The notes under the pieces are model-generated. The model was not told the DNA's origin and ran no database searches. It saw only the letters and a program-made list of their open reading frames with translations. Position numbers and translations under genes: made by a program. From contig PXDB01000073.1 of the NCBI GenBank assembly GCA_003565155.1, forward strand, positions 1 to 60,633: a DNA stretch of 60,633 nt. The letters run 5' to 3'. This stretch comes from Nitriliruptoraceae bacterium. GTDB lineage: Bacteria > Actinomycetota > Nitriliruptoria > Nitriliruptorales > Nitriliruptoraceae. Positions 7,879-18,064 of the stretch are shown here, one piece after another (within the stretch, counting starts at the first letter, position 1; each line of letters starts with the position of its first letter).

Positions 7879-8646
7879 TCAGGCCAGGCGCAGCAGGGTC
7901 CCGGCCGCGAAGGGTGCGGCAACGCTGATGCCGAGCCGTCGGTACACCCAGGGCGGCACGGCGATGTCGGCGGCGAACAGCGCGCCGACGACCTCTTGTG
8001 CCGAGCGAAGGCCCCGCTTGGGCAGCGCCAACGTCATCGTCGCGTCCGCGACGACGCAGGGCGTGCCGACCCGGCCGCGGCTCAGGTCCAGCCCACTGGG
8101 CGCGTCCAGGGCCAGGACCGGCGCGCCGACACCGTTCGCCCACGTGATCAGCTCCGCAGCACCCCCGCGCGGATCACCGCTGCCGCTGTAGCCGAGCACC
8201 GCATCCACCACGAGGTCAGCCGGCTGCGGCTCCTCCGCCACCGGCACCGACATCCGGCGCAGGATGCCGAGCTGGTGGTCGGGCACCTCGGTCATCGCAC
8301 CGGGGGCCGACAGCACCACCTCGACATCGACGCCGCGGTTGGTGAGGTGACGCGCGGCCACGAGACCACCGCCGCCGTTGCCGCCCGGGCCGGCGAGCAC
8401 GGTGCAGGTGGAGGGCCCGTACCTGCTGATCGCCAGGTCGGCGAGGTTCCGGCCGGCGTTCTCCATCATCTGCATCAGGGTGATGTGCAGCTCCTCGACC
8501 ATGATCCGGTCGACCTCGCGCATCTGCTCGGTCGTCACCTCCGGGAGCTGGGTGGGTGGCTGGTGTGCCATCGCGCGCGAGCCTGCCGTCTCGGGCCGGT
8601 CGTAGACGGCGGCGCCGGATCGCAGGGTGGACGGCGGCTCCATCAT
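7879..8646 (-). CDS. nnrE: NAD(P)H-hydrate epimerase (YjeF N-terminal type)
   Basis: Repairs damaged NAD(P)HX by epimerising the S and R hydrates. The 255-residue protein has only the epimerase domain: EQMREVDRIMVEEL, the MMENAGRNLADLA helix, VLAGPGGNGGGGLVAARHL nucleotide-binding loop, and DAVLGYSGSGDPRG; no C-terminal dehydratase (NnrD) domain. ATG 8646 overlaps the stop of the debranching enzyme gene, placing it as the last gene of that unit. A second ATG at codon 27 (MAHQPP) is an alternative start. Confidence 0.85.
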   Translation of the reverse strand: MMEPPSTLRSGAAVYDRPETAGSRAMAHQPPTQLPEVTTEQMREVDRIMVEELHITLMQMMENAGRNLADLAISRYGPSTCTVLAGPGGNGGGGLVAARHLTNRGVDVEVVLSAPGAMTEVPDHQLGILRRMSVPVAEEPQPADLVVDAVLGYSGSGDPRGGAAELITWANGVGAPVLALDAPSGLDLSRGRVGTPCVVADATMTLALPKRGLRSAQEVVGALFAADIAVPPWVYRRLGISVAAPFAAGTLLRLA

Positions 8647-10568
8647 CGTTCCGATCGTCGTCGCGGGGTGCGGTCGTACAGCGCTCGCCGCACCCGGAGG
8701 AGCTCCGCGACCGACCAGGCCTGGAACGGGGCGCCGGTCGCGTGGTGGGGCGGATCACCGTCCGCGGTCTCCGACACCGCGCCGACCCCCCAGTCGGCGA
8801 GGTGGCGTTCGAACGGCTCCAGGACGGCGCCCACCTCCACCCCGGTACGCAGCGCCGCGTCGACGAACGGGCCCACCAGCCAGGGCCACACCGTCCCCTG
8901 GTGGTAGGCACGGTCCCGGGTGGCGCCGTCACCGCGGTGGCGTCCGAGGTAGTCGGCATCGTCGCCGGCGAGGCTGCGCAGCCCCAGCGGCGTCAGAAGC
9001 GCGCGGGCACACCGCTCCACCACCGCCCGGTCGTCGAGCGGGGCGTAGGGCAGCGAGACGGCCAGCAGCTGGTTCGGCCGCAACGAACGATCGTCACCTT
9101 CGGGGCCGTCCACCACGTCCAGCACGTCCCCCTCGACCACGAACCGCCTGCGCAGCGTCGTGGCCGCACGGCCGGCCAGGGCGTGCAGGTCCGCGGCGTC
9201 CTCGCCGAGCAGTTCCGCGAGCAGCGCGGTGGTGGTCAGCGCGTTCACCCACAGGGCGTTGACCTCGATCGGCTTGCCGTGGCGCGGGGTCACGGGTGTG
9301 CCGTCGATGCGCGCGTCCATCCAGGTCAGCGCCACCCCCGCTGCGCCCTGGCGCAGCAGCCCGTCCGCCGGGTCGACGCCGATCCCGAACCGGGTGCCGT
9401 GCACGTGGTGGTCCACGATCCCCCGGAGCCCCGGCAGCAGCGCGGCGGCCAGGTCGGTGTCGCCCGTGGCGGCGACGTGCCGGCCCAGCGCGTGCACGAA
9501 CCACAGGGTCCCGTCCACGGTGTTGTACTCGAGCTGCCCCGTGTCGGCGGTGTTGGCGAGCATCCCCTCCGACAGCCCCGCCGCTGCCCGTGCCAGCAGC
9601 GCCCGACCCTCCTCGGCCCGGCCGGTGGACAGGAACAGCCCCTCGTAGCTGATCATCGTGTCGCGGGACCACTCCCCGAACCACGGGTAGCCGGCCACCA
9701 CCGTCGGGCCGTCGACGATGAAGGCGTCGGCCGCCAGGACGAGCTGCTGGTCGATCGGGTCACCGGGATCGGCGTCGGCGCCGACCAGCAGTGCACCGGC
9801 GCGTCGGCGCGCGGCATCCACCATCGCGGTCGCGGGCGGGAGCTCGTCAGCGAGGTCGTCCGCCCAGGCCCGGACCTCGGCCACCTCGCCGATCCCGAGC
9901 TCGGCGACGAACCGTCCGGCGTGGAACAGGTCCTCGGTCGCGGTGAGGCCCCGGGCCGCCTCCTCGTCGTGATGGACGCCGAGGTACCACGTGCCGTCCG
10001 GGACGAAGCCGGGACCGGACACGCGGTAGCGATCCTCGAACACGAACCCATCAGCGGTCCGCGGGAGCTCCGGCGTCGCGCCGGCCGCGCGCTCCCCGTG
10101 GACGTCCCGCCAGGTGCACAGGGCTTCCAGCTCCAGCCGGACACCTCCGCCCGCGGACAGCAGTCGGTGGGTGATCGCCACACCGGGACGGCCGTGCGCA
10201 CACGCGAGCTCGCGCTCGAGGACCACCTCGCCGACCTGCCAGCGCCACCGCGGCACACCGTCGGCCAGGCTGAAGGCCGCGAGGTGGTGGTGCCCGGTCG
10301 GGGCGAGCGCACCATCGGCCCAGCGGTGGGTGGCGAGCGGGACGCGCCGGTCGCCGAGGACCAGCACCGCGTCGAGCGAGGCCAGGGCGAGCATCCTTCC
10401 GCCCGGCGGCGCGGTGGCCACGACCAGCAGGCCGTGGTAGCGGCGGGTCCGCAGGCCCGACACGGTGCCCATCGCGTAGCCGCCGCAGCCGTCGGTGACC
10501 AGCCACTCGCGGCTCGCCCCGGCCGCCAGCTCGGTGGTGGTCTGTGGACCGAAGGTCAGCTGCGTCAC
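8643..10568 (-). CDS. Archaeal/bacterial-type glycogen debranching enzyme
   Basis: Amylo-alpha-1,6-glucosidase-like protein of 641 residues that removes glycogen branch stubs. The N-terminal beta domain starts with REWLVTDGCGGYAMGTVSGLRTRRYHG, split here as REWLVTDGCGGYA and RTRRYHGLLV. The catalytic (alpha/alpha)6 barrel has WFGEWSRDTMISYEGL, QLEYNTVDGTLWF and LTWMDARIDG, with the acidic residues expected in this family. The C-terminus has YHQGTVWPWLVGPF. GTG 10568 overlaps the stop of the upstream glycosidase gene (GTGA), and its stop overlaps nnrE. Confidence 0.9.
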   Translation of the reverse strand: MTQLTFGPQTTTELAAGASREWLVTDGCGGYAMGTVSGLRTRRYHGLLVVATAPPGGRMLALASLDAVLVLGDRRVPLATHRWADGALAPTGHHHLAAFSLADGVPRWRWQVGEVVLERELACAHGRPGVAITHRLLSAGGGVRLELEALCTWRDVHGERAAGATPELPRTADGFVFEDRYRVSGPGFVPDGTWYLGVHHDEEAARGLTATEDLFHAGRFVAELGIGEVAEVRAWADDLADELPPATAMVDAARRRAGALLVGADADPGDPIDQQLVLAADAFIVDGPTVVAGYPWFGEWSRDTMISYEGLFLSTGRAEEGRALLARAAAGLSEGMLANTADTGQLEYNTVDGTLWFVHALGRHVAATGDTDLAAALLPGLRGIVDHHVHGTRFGIGVDPADGLLRQGAAGVALTWMDARIDGTPVTPRHGKPIEVNALWVNALTTTALLAELLGEDAADLHALAGRAATTLRRRFVVEGDVLDVVDGPEGDDRSLRPNQLLAVSLPYAPLDDRAVVERCARALLTPLGLRSLAGDDADYLGRHRGDGATRDRAYHQGTVWPWLVGPFVDAALRTGVEVGAVLEPFERHLADWGVGAVSETADGDPPHHATGAPFQAWSVAELLRVRRALYDRTPRRRSER

Positions 10569-13282
10569 GCGGTCACCACCGCACCGTCGGGCCGGTCCGC
10601 ATCGCCGCTGGGCCCGTGCGGGTCGGCGTCGCCGTGCTGGGGCGGTGTGGCGTCGTTGACGGTCGTACGCCGGCCGTGGCGTTGGATGATCAGATCGATC
10701 ACCAGCCCCGTCCAGCCGGTCTGGTGGGAGGCGCCGAGCCCGGCGCCGGTGTCACCGTGGAAGTACTCGTGGAACAGCAGGCGGTCGTGCCAGACCGGGT
10801 CCTCCTGCAACCGCGTGGCGTCACCGAACGCCGGACGCCGGCCCCGCTCGTCGTCGAGGAACAGCGCGGTCAGCCGTCGTGACAGCTCGTCGGCCACCTC
10901 GCCGAGGGGGGCCTGGTGGCCGGACCCGGTCGGCAGCTCCACGGTCCACTCGTCGCCGAGGAAGCGGTGGTAGCGCCGCAGCGACTCGATCACCAGCTGG
11001 TTGACGGGGAACCACACCGGACCGCGCCAGTTGGAGTTGCCCCCGAACAGCCCCGTGGTGGACTCGCCGGGCTCGTAGCCGACGCTCGCCTGGCTCCCGG
11101 CGAGCTCGAGGGTGAAGGGCCGGTCGTGGTGCTCGCGCGACAGCGAGCGCAGGCCGAAGGGGGAGAAGAAGGCGTCCTCGTCCAGCATGGTGGTGAGGAT
11201 GCGGCGCAGGCGCTCTGGCGAGGCGATGGAGAGCATGCGGCCCTCGTAGCCGTCGAGGGTGCGCACATGGCCGACGGCCTCGCGGTACTGCGGCTTGTGC
11301 TCGAGGAACCAGGCGAAGTGTCCGGCGAAGTCCGGGAGTCGACCGAAGGTCGCCGTACCGAGGGTGGTGACCGCGTACAGCGGGATCAGCCCGACCATGG
11401 AGCGGACCTCGACCGCAGCGGTACTGCCGTCGTCGCAGCGCAGCTGGTCGTGGTAGAAGCCGGCGTGCTCGTCCCACAGTCCCTGGTCGTGGATTGCGGT
11501 GGCGATGTAGGCGAAGTGCTCGTTGAACTTCACCGCCAGGTCCTCGTAGGCCGGGTCGCGTTCGGCCAGCACGAGCGACATCTCCAGCAGGTTCAGGCAG
11601 TACATCGCCATCCACGCGGTGCCGTCGGACTGCTCCAGGCGCACACCTTCGGGCAGGGTTGCCGAACGGTCGATAGGGCCGATGTTGTCGAGGCCGAGGA
11701 ACCCGCCCTCGAACACGTTGGAGCCGTGGCTGTCCTTCCGGTTGACCCACCAGCTGAAGTTCAGCAGCAGCTTGTGCAGGATCCGGGCGAGGAAGGTGGT
11801 GTCCTGTGCGCCGTCGATCTCGAACACCCGCAGCGCCGCCCAGGCGTGGACGGGTGGGTTGACGTCACCGAAGGCCCACTCGTAGGCGGGCAGCTGACCG
11901 TTGGGGTGCTGGTACCACTCGCGGCACAGCAGGATGAGCTGTGCCTTGGCGAACTCCGGGTCGAGGTGTGCCAGCGCCACCGTGTGGAACGCCAGGTCCC
12001 AGGCGGCGAACCACGGGTACTCCCACGGGTCCGGCATGGAGATCACGTCGTAGGTGTTGAGGTGGTGCCAGTGGGCGTTGCGGCCGTGGCGGCGCTCGGG
12101 TGGCGGGGACGGCTGTGCGGGGTCGCCCTCCAGCCACCGCTCCACATCGAGGTGGTAGAACTGTTTCCCCCACAGCATCCCGGCGGCGGCTTGGCGCAGG
12201 ACGGCCCGCTCCTCGGCCGGGGCCGCCGGGGCCAGTGCGGCGTAGAAGGCGTCGGCCTCCTGCTCGCGACGCTGCAGCGTGCGCTCCCAGTCCGCCCCGA
12301 GGTCCGGCGCACGCTCGGTGCTCAGCCGCAGCCGCAGCTCCACCTGGCCGCCCGCGGGCACCGTGACGCGGGAGCGCAGGGCGGCCTTGGTCCCCGTGCG
12401 CTCGGGGTTGACCGTGGGTGCGCCGTGCACCACGTGGTCGTTGATGGCGTCCTTGGGGTGTGCCGGGCCGTCGACCCCCCACAGGCGTCGGGCGTTGGAC
12501 ACGTTGTCACAGAACAGCGGTGTCGGCTCGCCGTCGGCGGCCAGCGTCAGCACGGGCAGCTCCGGGTGGGTCGCGACGATGCGGCCGTCGTCGGCGTGCA
12601 GCGCCGGGACGGGCCCCTCGGCGACGTCCCACGACCAGGTGTTGCGGAACCAGATCGTCGGCAGGACCTCGAGGGTGCTCGTCTCCGGTCCGGCGTTGAC
12701 GACCGTGACCCGGATGCAGACGTCGTCCGGCGCGGCCTTGGCGTGGTCGACCGTGATGTCCCAGTGGCCGTGGTCGAACACCCCGGTGTCGAGCAGCTCG
12801 TACTCCGCCTCGTCGCGCCCCCGGGAGGCGTTGGTCGTGACCAGGTCGTGGTAGGGGAACGGGGCCTGCGGGTAGGCGTACTGCCAGCGTGACCAGCTGT
12901 GGGTCGGCGTGGCGTCGCGGTACCACCACAGCTCCTTGGCGTCCTCGCCGTGGTTGCCCTCGTTGCCGGTCAGCCCGAACAGCCGCTCCTTGAGGAGGGG
13001 GTCACGGCCGTTGTGGAAGGCGAAGGCGACGCACAGCCGCTGCTGGTCGTCGCACAGCCCGGCCAGCCCGTCCTCGTTCCACCGGTAGGCCCGGGAGCGG
13101 GCGTGGTCGTGGGGGAGCGCCTCCCAGGCGGTGCCGTGCGGGCTGTAGTCCTCCCGGACCGTGCCCCAGGCCCGCTCGCTGAGGTAGGGGCCCCAGCGTC
13201 GCCACGCGGCGGCGTCGGGACCGGCGAGCCGCGCCCGCTCCGGGTCCGGGCTGCCGGCCGCCTGCTGTGTCGCGTGATCCAT
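10565..13282 (-). CDS. GH63/MGH1-like glucosidase
   Basis: A 905-residue protein of the MGG/GH63-like (alpha/alpha)6-barrel glycosidases. Seen: SPHGTAWEALPHDHARSRAY near the N-terminus, DPWEYPWFAAWDLAFHT and PAYEWAFGDVNPPVHAWA in the barrel, and NSNWRGPVWFPVNQLVIESL near the C-terminus. Related enzymes hydrolyse mannosylglycerate, glucosylglycerate or alpha-glucosides; the substrate cannot be told here. ATG 13282 is preferred over longer upstream frames that have no family similarity. First gene of a three-gene minus-strand unit with the debranching enzyme and nnrE; divergent from the FNT channel gene. Confidence 0.8.
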   Translation of the reverse strand: MDHATQQAAGSPDPERARLAGPDAAAWRRWGPYLSERAWGTVREDYSPHGTAWEALPHDHARSRAYRWNEDGLAGLCDDQQRLCVAFAFHNGRDPLLKERLFGLTGNEGNHGEDAKELWWYRDATPTHSWSRWQYAYPQAPFPYHDLVTTNASRGRDEAEYELLDTGVFDHGHWDITVDHAKAAPDDVCIRVTVVNAGPETSTLEVLPTIWFRNTWSWDVAEGPVPALHADDGRIVATHPELPVLTLAADGEPTPLFCDNVSNARRLWGVDGPAHPKDAINDHVVHGAPTVNPERTGTKAALRSRVTVPAGGQVELRLRLSTERAPDLGADWERTLQRREQEADAFYAALAPAAPAEERAVLRQAAAGMLWGKQFYHLDVERWLEGDPAQPSPPPERRHGRNAHWHHLNTYDVISMPDPWEYPWFAAWDLAFHTVALAHLDPEFAKAQLILLCREWYQHPNGQLPAYEWAFGDVNPPVHAWAALRVFEIDGAQDTTFLARILHKLLLNFSWWVNRKDSHGSNVFEGGFLGLDNIGPIDRSATLPEGVRLEQSDGTAWMAMYCLNLLEMSLVLAERDPAYEDLAVKFNEHFAYIATAIHDQGLWDEHAGFYHDQLRCDDGSTAAVEVRSMVGLIPLYAVTTLGTATFGRLPDFAGHFAWFLEHKPQYREAVGHVRTLDGYEGRMLSIASPERLRRILTTMLDEDAFFSPFGLRSLSREHHDRPFTLELAGSQASVGYEPGESTTGLFGGNSNWRGPVWFPVNQLVIESLRRYHRFLGDEWTVELPTGSGHQAPLGEVADELSRRLTALFLDDERGRRPAFGDATRLQEDPVWHDRLLFHEYFHGDTGAGLGASHQTGWTGLVIDLIIQRHGRRTTVNDATPPQHGDADPHGPSGDADRPDGAVVTA

Positions 13283-13488
13283 CGTCCTGGCGCTTCCGTC
13301 GTCGAGCCGTCCGGCACCCGGGCACGCGCCGCGGGACACGGCACGCCGAGGGGCAACCCCCGAGCTCCGCTCGGCCTTCCATCCGCCGGATCCGGCAGTG
13401 GGTGGAAGCCGGCAGCCGCCTGGGGTGTTGCCCTGCGCGGCCACCGCTGGCCCGCGGTGGGCGAGCACGAGACCGAGGACCGTGAACC

Positions 13489-14337
13489 GTGGCCGATCCT
13501 GCGCCCGAACGCGATGGTGTCCCGGATCCCCAGTACCTCGATGCGTCCCGGGTCGTCACCGGCATGGCGGTGTTCGGCCGAGGGCGGGTCGCGGAACTGA
13601 CCGTTCCCCGCATCCTGGTGCTCGCCGTCCTCGGGGGCGGGTTCATCACCACCGGCGCGCTGTTCTCCGTGCTGCTGGGAACGGGGATCGAGCCGGCCGG
13701 CACCCGCATGCTGATCGAAGGGTTCGCCTTCAGCGCCGGCTTCTTCTTCGTCGTGCTGTCGGAGGCGGTGCTGTTCACCGAGGCCAACGTCGTCATGCCC
13801 GCCACCCTGCTGACCGACCGGCGGATCTGGCCCAGGGTGCTGCGGTTCTGGGCGTTGGCGTGGCTCGGCAACCTGGCGGGCGCCTGGCTGCTCGGCAACC
13901 TCGTCGCCGTCGCCCAGGTCTCCCCGGGCGAGGTGCTGGCGGGCCTGGGCGAGACCGTCGACGCCAAGCTCGCCCACCAGCAGCTCGGTGGCGCAGCGAA
14001 CTGGTGGCGGCTGGTGCTGTCGGGGATCCTCGCGAACTGGCTGGTCGGGATGGCCGCGTTCTTCGCCTTCATGGGTCGCACCATCATCGGCAAGTACATC
14101 CCCGTGCTGCTCGCGGTCATGCTCTTCGTCGCCGCCGGGTTCCAGCACAGTCCGGCGAACATGGGCTTCTTCTCCCTGTACATCGCCCACGGGGGTGACC
14201 TCGACTGGCTGACCGCGCTCGGCTGGAACATCATCCCCGTCGGCATCGGGAACATGCTCGGTGCTGCGCTGCTGGTCTCCATCCCGTACTGGTACGTCTT
14301 CCAGCATCCGGCCGCGGCGAGCTCCACCTCTGCCTGA
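13489..14337 (+). CDS. Formate/nitrite transporter family channel
   Basis: A 282-residue inner-membrane protein of the FNT (FocA/NirC) family, which move formate, nitrite or similar monovalent anions. Six membrane segments are visible from about residue 44 to 270. Family blocks include FFFVVLSEAVLFTEAN, LAWLGNLAGAWLLGN, LVGMAAFFAFMGRTIIGKYIP and GFQHSPANMGFF. Start GTG 13489. The 205 bp to the left hold the divergent promoters with the glycosidase gene. Confidence 0.88.
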   Translation: MADPAPERDGVPDPQYLDASRVVTGMAVFGRGRVAELTVPRILVLAVLGGGFITTGALFSVLLGTGIEPAGTRMLIEGFAFSAGFFFVVLSEAVLFTEANVVMPATLLTDRRIWPRVLRFWALAWLGNLAGAWLLGNLVAVAQVSPGEVLAGLGETVDAKLAHQQLGGAANWWRLVLSGILANWLVGMAAFFAFMGRTIIGKYIPVLLAVMLFVAAGFQHSPANMGFFSLYIAHGGDLDWLTALGWNIIPVGIGNMLGAALLVSIPYWYVFQHPAAASSTSA

Positions 14338-14353
14338 CCTGAGGAGCTGTCCG

Positions 14354-15088
14354 ATGCCGCTCGATCCCGTCCCCGCGACCGACGCGCTGTCGGCGACGCG
14401 TCACAGCTGGCACCTGCTGGCGGCCCACGTGGTCGCCGAGGCACGGTTCCGTCGCGTCGCGCACTCCGGTCTGGAACCCACCCCCGCGGGCTTTCGGACA
14501 CCCGAGGACGAACCCGTGCGTGTCGAGGTGGCCCTCGACCACCTGCTCCTCCGGCGGGGCGGCGAGGTCGCGCACCGTCCGGTCAGCACCGTCGGCGACG
14601 CGCAGAGGTGGGTGCTCGGCGAGGTGGGACCGCCGCGCTGGGGTGCGCAGCCGGGCCTCCACGACCCACCGCCACCGGTCCCTGCCGACACCCCACTGCC
14701 GATCGACCCGGCGGTGGCCAGCTGGCTCGGTGGCTGGCTCCACCTCGGCTACGAGGTGCTGCGCGTGCTGGTCAGCGACGAGGCGTCCGCCGACGCGGGT
14801 GTCCCGACGCTGTGGCCGGAGCACTTCGACGTCGGGATCGAGCTGCTGGGTGGGGACCGCCGGGCCTCCTACGGGGTGTCACCGGGCGATGCGACGATCG
14901 CCGAGCCCTACGCCTACGTCGCCCTCTGGCACCCGGAGCGCGACGGGGTGGGCACGGACCCGTGGTGGAGCGCGACCGACCTTGCGGGGGCCACGCGCAC
15001 CGCGCGGGAGCTCGCGGCAACCGACGAGCCGGCCCGCGAGCTGCTGTCGTGGTTCTGGGCGGGTCGGGACCGCCTGCTCGCCGTGTGA
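14354..15088 (+). CDS. Hypothetical protein
   Basis: A 244-residue soluble protein with no membrane segment or signal peptide and no domain I recognise. It has conserved-looking tracts LRRGGEVAHRP, DPAVASWLGGWLHLGYEVLRVL, and LWPEHFDVGIELLGG, and ends with RELLSWFWAGRDRLLAV. GAGGAG lies 8 nt before ATG 14354. It follows the FNT gene by 16 bp and so is probably cotranscribed. Confidence 0.75.
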   Translation: MPLDPVPATDALSATRHSWHLLAAHVVAEARFRRVAHSGLEPTPAGFRTPEDEPVRVEVALDHLLLRRGGEVAHRPVSTVGDAQRWVLGEVGPPRWGAQPGLHDPPPPVPADTPLPIDPAVASWLGGWLHLGYEVLRVLVSDEASADAGVPTLWPEHFDVGIELLGGDRRASYGVSPGDATIAEPYAYVALWHPERDGVGTDPWWSATDLAGATRTARELAATDEPARELLSWFWAGRDRLLAV

Positions 15089-15290
15089 GGGGTGTGCCGG
15101 CGCGGCCGGCCACCACCCCGGCCTCCCGATCTCCACGGTCGCACCACCGCGGTCGTCGCGTTGCGTGTGCCGGGCGCATGGAAGCCACCGGGCGACCCAC
15201 AGGTTGCCCAAAGGTGCGACCGGCATCGTCGCTCTCCCCGGCCGCGGATCGGCGGCCACCACCCGTCAACGATCCCCGAGGAGGACATCG

Positions 15291-17918
15291 ATGGGAGCGC
15301 TGCAGGACCTCGCCGCTGCAGGACAGAGCGTCTGGTACGACAACATCCGTCGGGCCCTGATCGACAGCGGTGAGCTGGCCCGCTACCTCGACGCCTACGC
15401 GGTCACCGGGGTGACCTCCAACCCGACCATCTTCGAGCAGGCCATCGCGGGCGGCGGTGACTACGACCAGGGCATCGCCGCCGCGGTGAGCGAGGGGATC
15501 GACGATCCGGAGGTGGTCTTCTGGCGTCTTGCCATCCGCGACATCCAGGACACCGCCGACCTGCTGGCGCCGATCCACGAGCAGACGCAGGGTCGCGACG
15601 GCTACGTGTCCCTGGAGCTGCCGCCACGGCTCGCGCACGACACCGACGGCTCGATCCAGATGGCGCTCGAGCTCGCACGCCGGGTCGACCGCGCCAACCT
15701 GATGGTCAAGGTCCCCGGGACGGCGGCCGGGATGGGTGCGCTGGAGGAGCTGATCGCCAGCGGGATCAACGTCAACGTCACCCTGCTGTTCTCCCTGTCG
15801 CAGTGGTCGGACACCGCCGAGGCCTACCTCCGCGGTCTCGAGCGGCGCCGGCAGGCCGGCCAGGACCTCGACGTGGCATCCGTCGCGTCGTTCTTCATCA
15901 GCCGCATCGACGCGGCGGCGAACCAAGAGCTCCCCGAGCAGCTCCAGAACCGTCTGGCGGTGGCCAACGCGCAGCTCGCCTACAGCGCCTACCTCGACCT
16001 GTTGGACAGCGACCGTTGGCAGGACCTCACCGCGGCCGGGGCGCGCCCGCAACGGCTGCTGTGGGCCAGTACCTCGGCGAAGGACCCGCGTCTCGATGAC
16101 GGCCACTACGTCCGGGCGCTGGCCGCCGACGGCACCGTGAACACGATGCCCGAGCACACGATGCTGACCTTCGACCGCGACGGGGCGGTGACCGAACGCC
16201 TGCGTCGTGACACCGCCGAGGCCGAAGCCGTCGCGGCCGCCGCCAGCGACGCGGGCGTCGGCTTGGAGTCGCTGGGGCGGCGGTTGCAGCACGAGGGCGA
16301 CGCCAGCTTCGCCGCCTCGTTCGACAACCTGCTGGCGTGCATCCGCACCAAGCTGGCGGCCATGCAGTCCGCCGCCGAGCGGACCGAGGCCCGGCTGGCG
16401 CCCATCGCCGGTGAGGTCGCCGACGCGACGGCGGATCTCCAGCGCCGCGAGGTCGCGTCGCTGCTGTGGAAGCGAGACCACACCGCCTGGCAGGACGACC
16501 CCACCGAGGTGGCCGACCGGCTCGGGTGGCTGACCGCACCGCAGGAGCTGGCCGAGGAGGCCGACGACCTCGAGCGCTGGGCTGAGCAGGCGCGCGCCGA
16601 CGGGCTGACCCACGCCGTGGTGCTCGGGATGGGCGGGTCGAGCCTGTTCCCGCTGGTGGCAGCCCGCACCCTCGCCCGGGCCGAACGGGGGCTGGAGCTG
16701 CACGTGCTGGACTCCGTCGACCCGCAGGCCATCGCCCGTCAGGCCGGCGCCCTCCCCCCTGAGCGGACGTTGGTCCTCGCCTCCTCGAAGTCCGGGACGA
16801 CCGCGGAGACGCGGACGCTGCTGGAGTGGTTCTGGCAGCGGCACCCCGACCCCGCGAACTTCGTCGTGATCAGCGACCCCGACACCCCCCTGGCCCAACT
16901 CGGCCGTGAGCGCGGCTTCCGGCGCATCTTCGCCAACCGGTCGGACATCGGTGGCCGCTACTCCGCGCTCTCCCACTTCGGGCTGGTGCCGGCGGCGCTG
17001 GCCGGGGCGGACGTCGCCGAGCTGCTCCGACGCGCAGGGTGGATGCTGTCCGCCTGCGCCGACTGCGTCCCCGACGACGGTCACCCCGGCCTCGAGCTCG
17101 CCGGCATCCTCGCCGGCGCCGTGACGGCCGGTCGGGACAAGCTGACCCTGCTCGTCGACCCCGCGCTGGACGGGTTCGGGATGTGGCTCGAGCAGCTGGT
17201 CGCCGAGTCGACCGGCAAGCACGGCACCGGTCTGCTGCCGGTGGTCGGCGAGCCGCTGGGACCGCCCGAGGTCTACGGCGACGACCGCCTGTTCGTCCAG
17301 CTCGGTGGAGACCCCCGCCAGCTGCACGCCCTGGCCGCGGCCGGCCACCCGACCTACCACCTGCCCGTGGACGGTCCGCTCGACCTCGGCGGCGAGGTGC
17401 TGCGGTGGGAGATCGCGATCGCGCTCACCGGGGCGGCGCTCGGCATCAACCCCTTCGACCAGCCCGATGTCGAGGCGGCCAAGCAGGCCGCCCGCCGGGC
17501 CCTGGACGAGGGCGTCGACGAACCCGAGGTGGAGCCCATCGCCCCGCTGCTCGCGCAACTGCAGGCCGGCGACCACCTGGTGATCCAGGCCTACGTCGAC
17601 CCGGAGGACCCGGTCGTGCCAGCGCTCGAGCAGGTGCGCCAGCGACTCCGCGACCGGGAAGGGGTCGCGACCACGCTCGGCATCGGTCCGCGCTACCTGC
17701 ACTCCACGGGCCAGCTGCACAAGGGTGGGCCGAACACCGGGGTGTTCCTGCAGGTGGTCGGCGATGACGGCGACCACGACCTCGACATCCCCGGCGAGCG
17801 GTTCAGCTTCGGTGCGCTCACGCGCGCCCAGGCCGCCGGTGACCTGGCGGCGCTGCGCGATCGCGGCCGCCGTGCCGCCCGTGTGTCGCTGGCGGAGCTG
17901 CTGCGCTCCGGCGACTGA
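15291..17918 (+). CDS. tal-pgi: Bifunctional transaldolase / glucose-6-phosphate isomerase
   Basis: 875 residues. The N-terminal part (about 1-365) is transaldolase: SVWYDNIRRALI, VTGVTSNPTIFEQAI, the Schiff-base lysine in NLMVKVPGT, and SVASFFISRID. The C-terminal part is a phosphoglucose isomerase: VVLGMGGSSLFPLV (sugar-phosphate loop), ASSKSGTTAETRTLLEWF, and HKGGPNTGVFLQV at the end. Both reactions join glycolysis and the pentose phosphate pathway. Fusions of this kind are known in actinobacteria and cyanobacteria. GAGGAGG lies 6 nt before ATG 15291. First gene of the pentose phosphate cluster. Confidence 0.95.
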   Translation: MGALQDLAAAGQSVWYDNIRRALIDSGELARYLDAYAVTGVTSNPTIFEQAIAGGGDYDQGIAAAVSEGIDDPEVVFWRLAIRDIQDTADLLAPIHEQTQGRDGYVSLELPPRLAHDTDGSIQMALELARRVDRANLMVKVPGTAAGMGALEELIASGINVNVTLLFSLSQWSDTAEAYLRGLERRRQAGQDLDVASVASFFISRIDAAANQELPEQLQNRLAVANAQLAYSAYLDLLDSDRWQDLTAAGARPQRLLWASTSAKDPRLDDGHYVRALAADGTVNTMPEHTMLTFDRDGAVTERLRRDTAEAEAVAAAASDAGVGLESLGRRLQHEGDASFAASFDNLLACIRTKLAAMQSAAERTEARLAPIAGEVADATADLQRREVASLLWKRDHTAWQDDPTEVADRLGWLTAPQELAEEADDLERWAEQARADGLTHAVVLGMGGSSLFPLVAARTLARAERGLELHVLDSVDPQAIARQAGALPPERTLVLASSKSGTTAETRTLLEWFWQRHPDPANFVVISDPDTPLAQLGRERGFRRIFANRSDIGGRYSALSHFGLVPAALAGADVAELLRRAGWMLSACADCVPDDGHPGLELAGILAGAVTAGRDKLTLLVDPALDGFGMWLEQLVAESTGKHGTGLLPVVGEPLGPPEVYGDDRLFVQLGGDPRQLHALAAAGHPTYHLPVDGPLDLGGEVLRWEIAIALTGAALGINPFDQPDVEAAKQAARRALDEGVDEPEVEPIAPLLAQLQAGDHLVIQAYVDPEDPVVPALEQVRQRLRDREGVATTLGIGPRYLHSTGQLHKGGPNTGVFLQVVGDDGDHDLDIPGERFSFGALTRAQAAGDLAALRDRGRRAARVSLAELLRSGD

Positions 17919-18001
17919 CGATGCCGCGACCTGCGTCGGGGCCACGGCATCCCCCCGTGTCCGTGGCCCCGGCGCACCATCGGACACCGACCCCGAACAC
18001 C

Positions 18002-18043
18002 CCACCAGCGACACCCCACCAGCGACACCCCGCCAGCGACACC
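18002..18043. repeat. Three tandem copies of a 14-bp unit
   Basis: CCACCAGCGACACC is repeated at 18002-18015 and 18016-18029, then with one change at 18030-18043, in the 146-bp gap between tal-pgi and gnd. No coding or operator role is evident; it lies just before the gnd ribosome site. Confidence 0.8.
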
Positions 18044-18064
18044 CCACCACCGCAGGAGCATCCC

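Noticed and set aside
13283..13468. N-terminal extension of the GH63-like protein
   Set aside because: The added residues are Arg/Gly/Ser-rich without family match and fill the divergent promoter gap.
18002..18043. CRISPR or operator array
   Set aside because: 14-bp units in direct contact, no spacers, no symmetry; simple tandem repeat.
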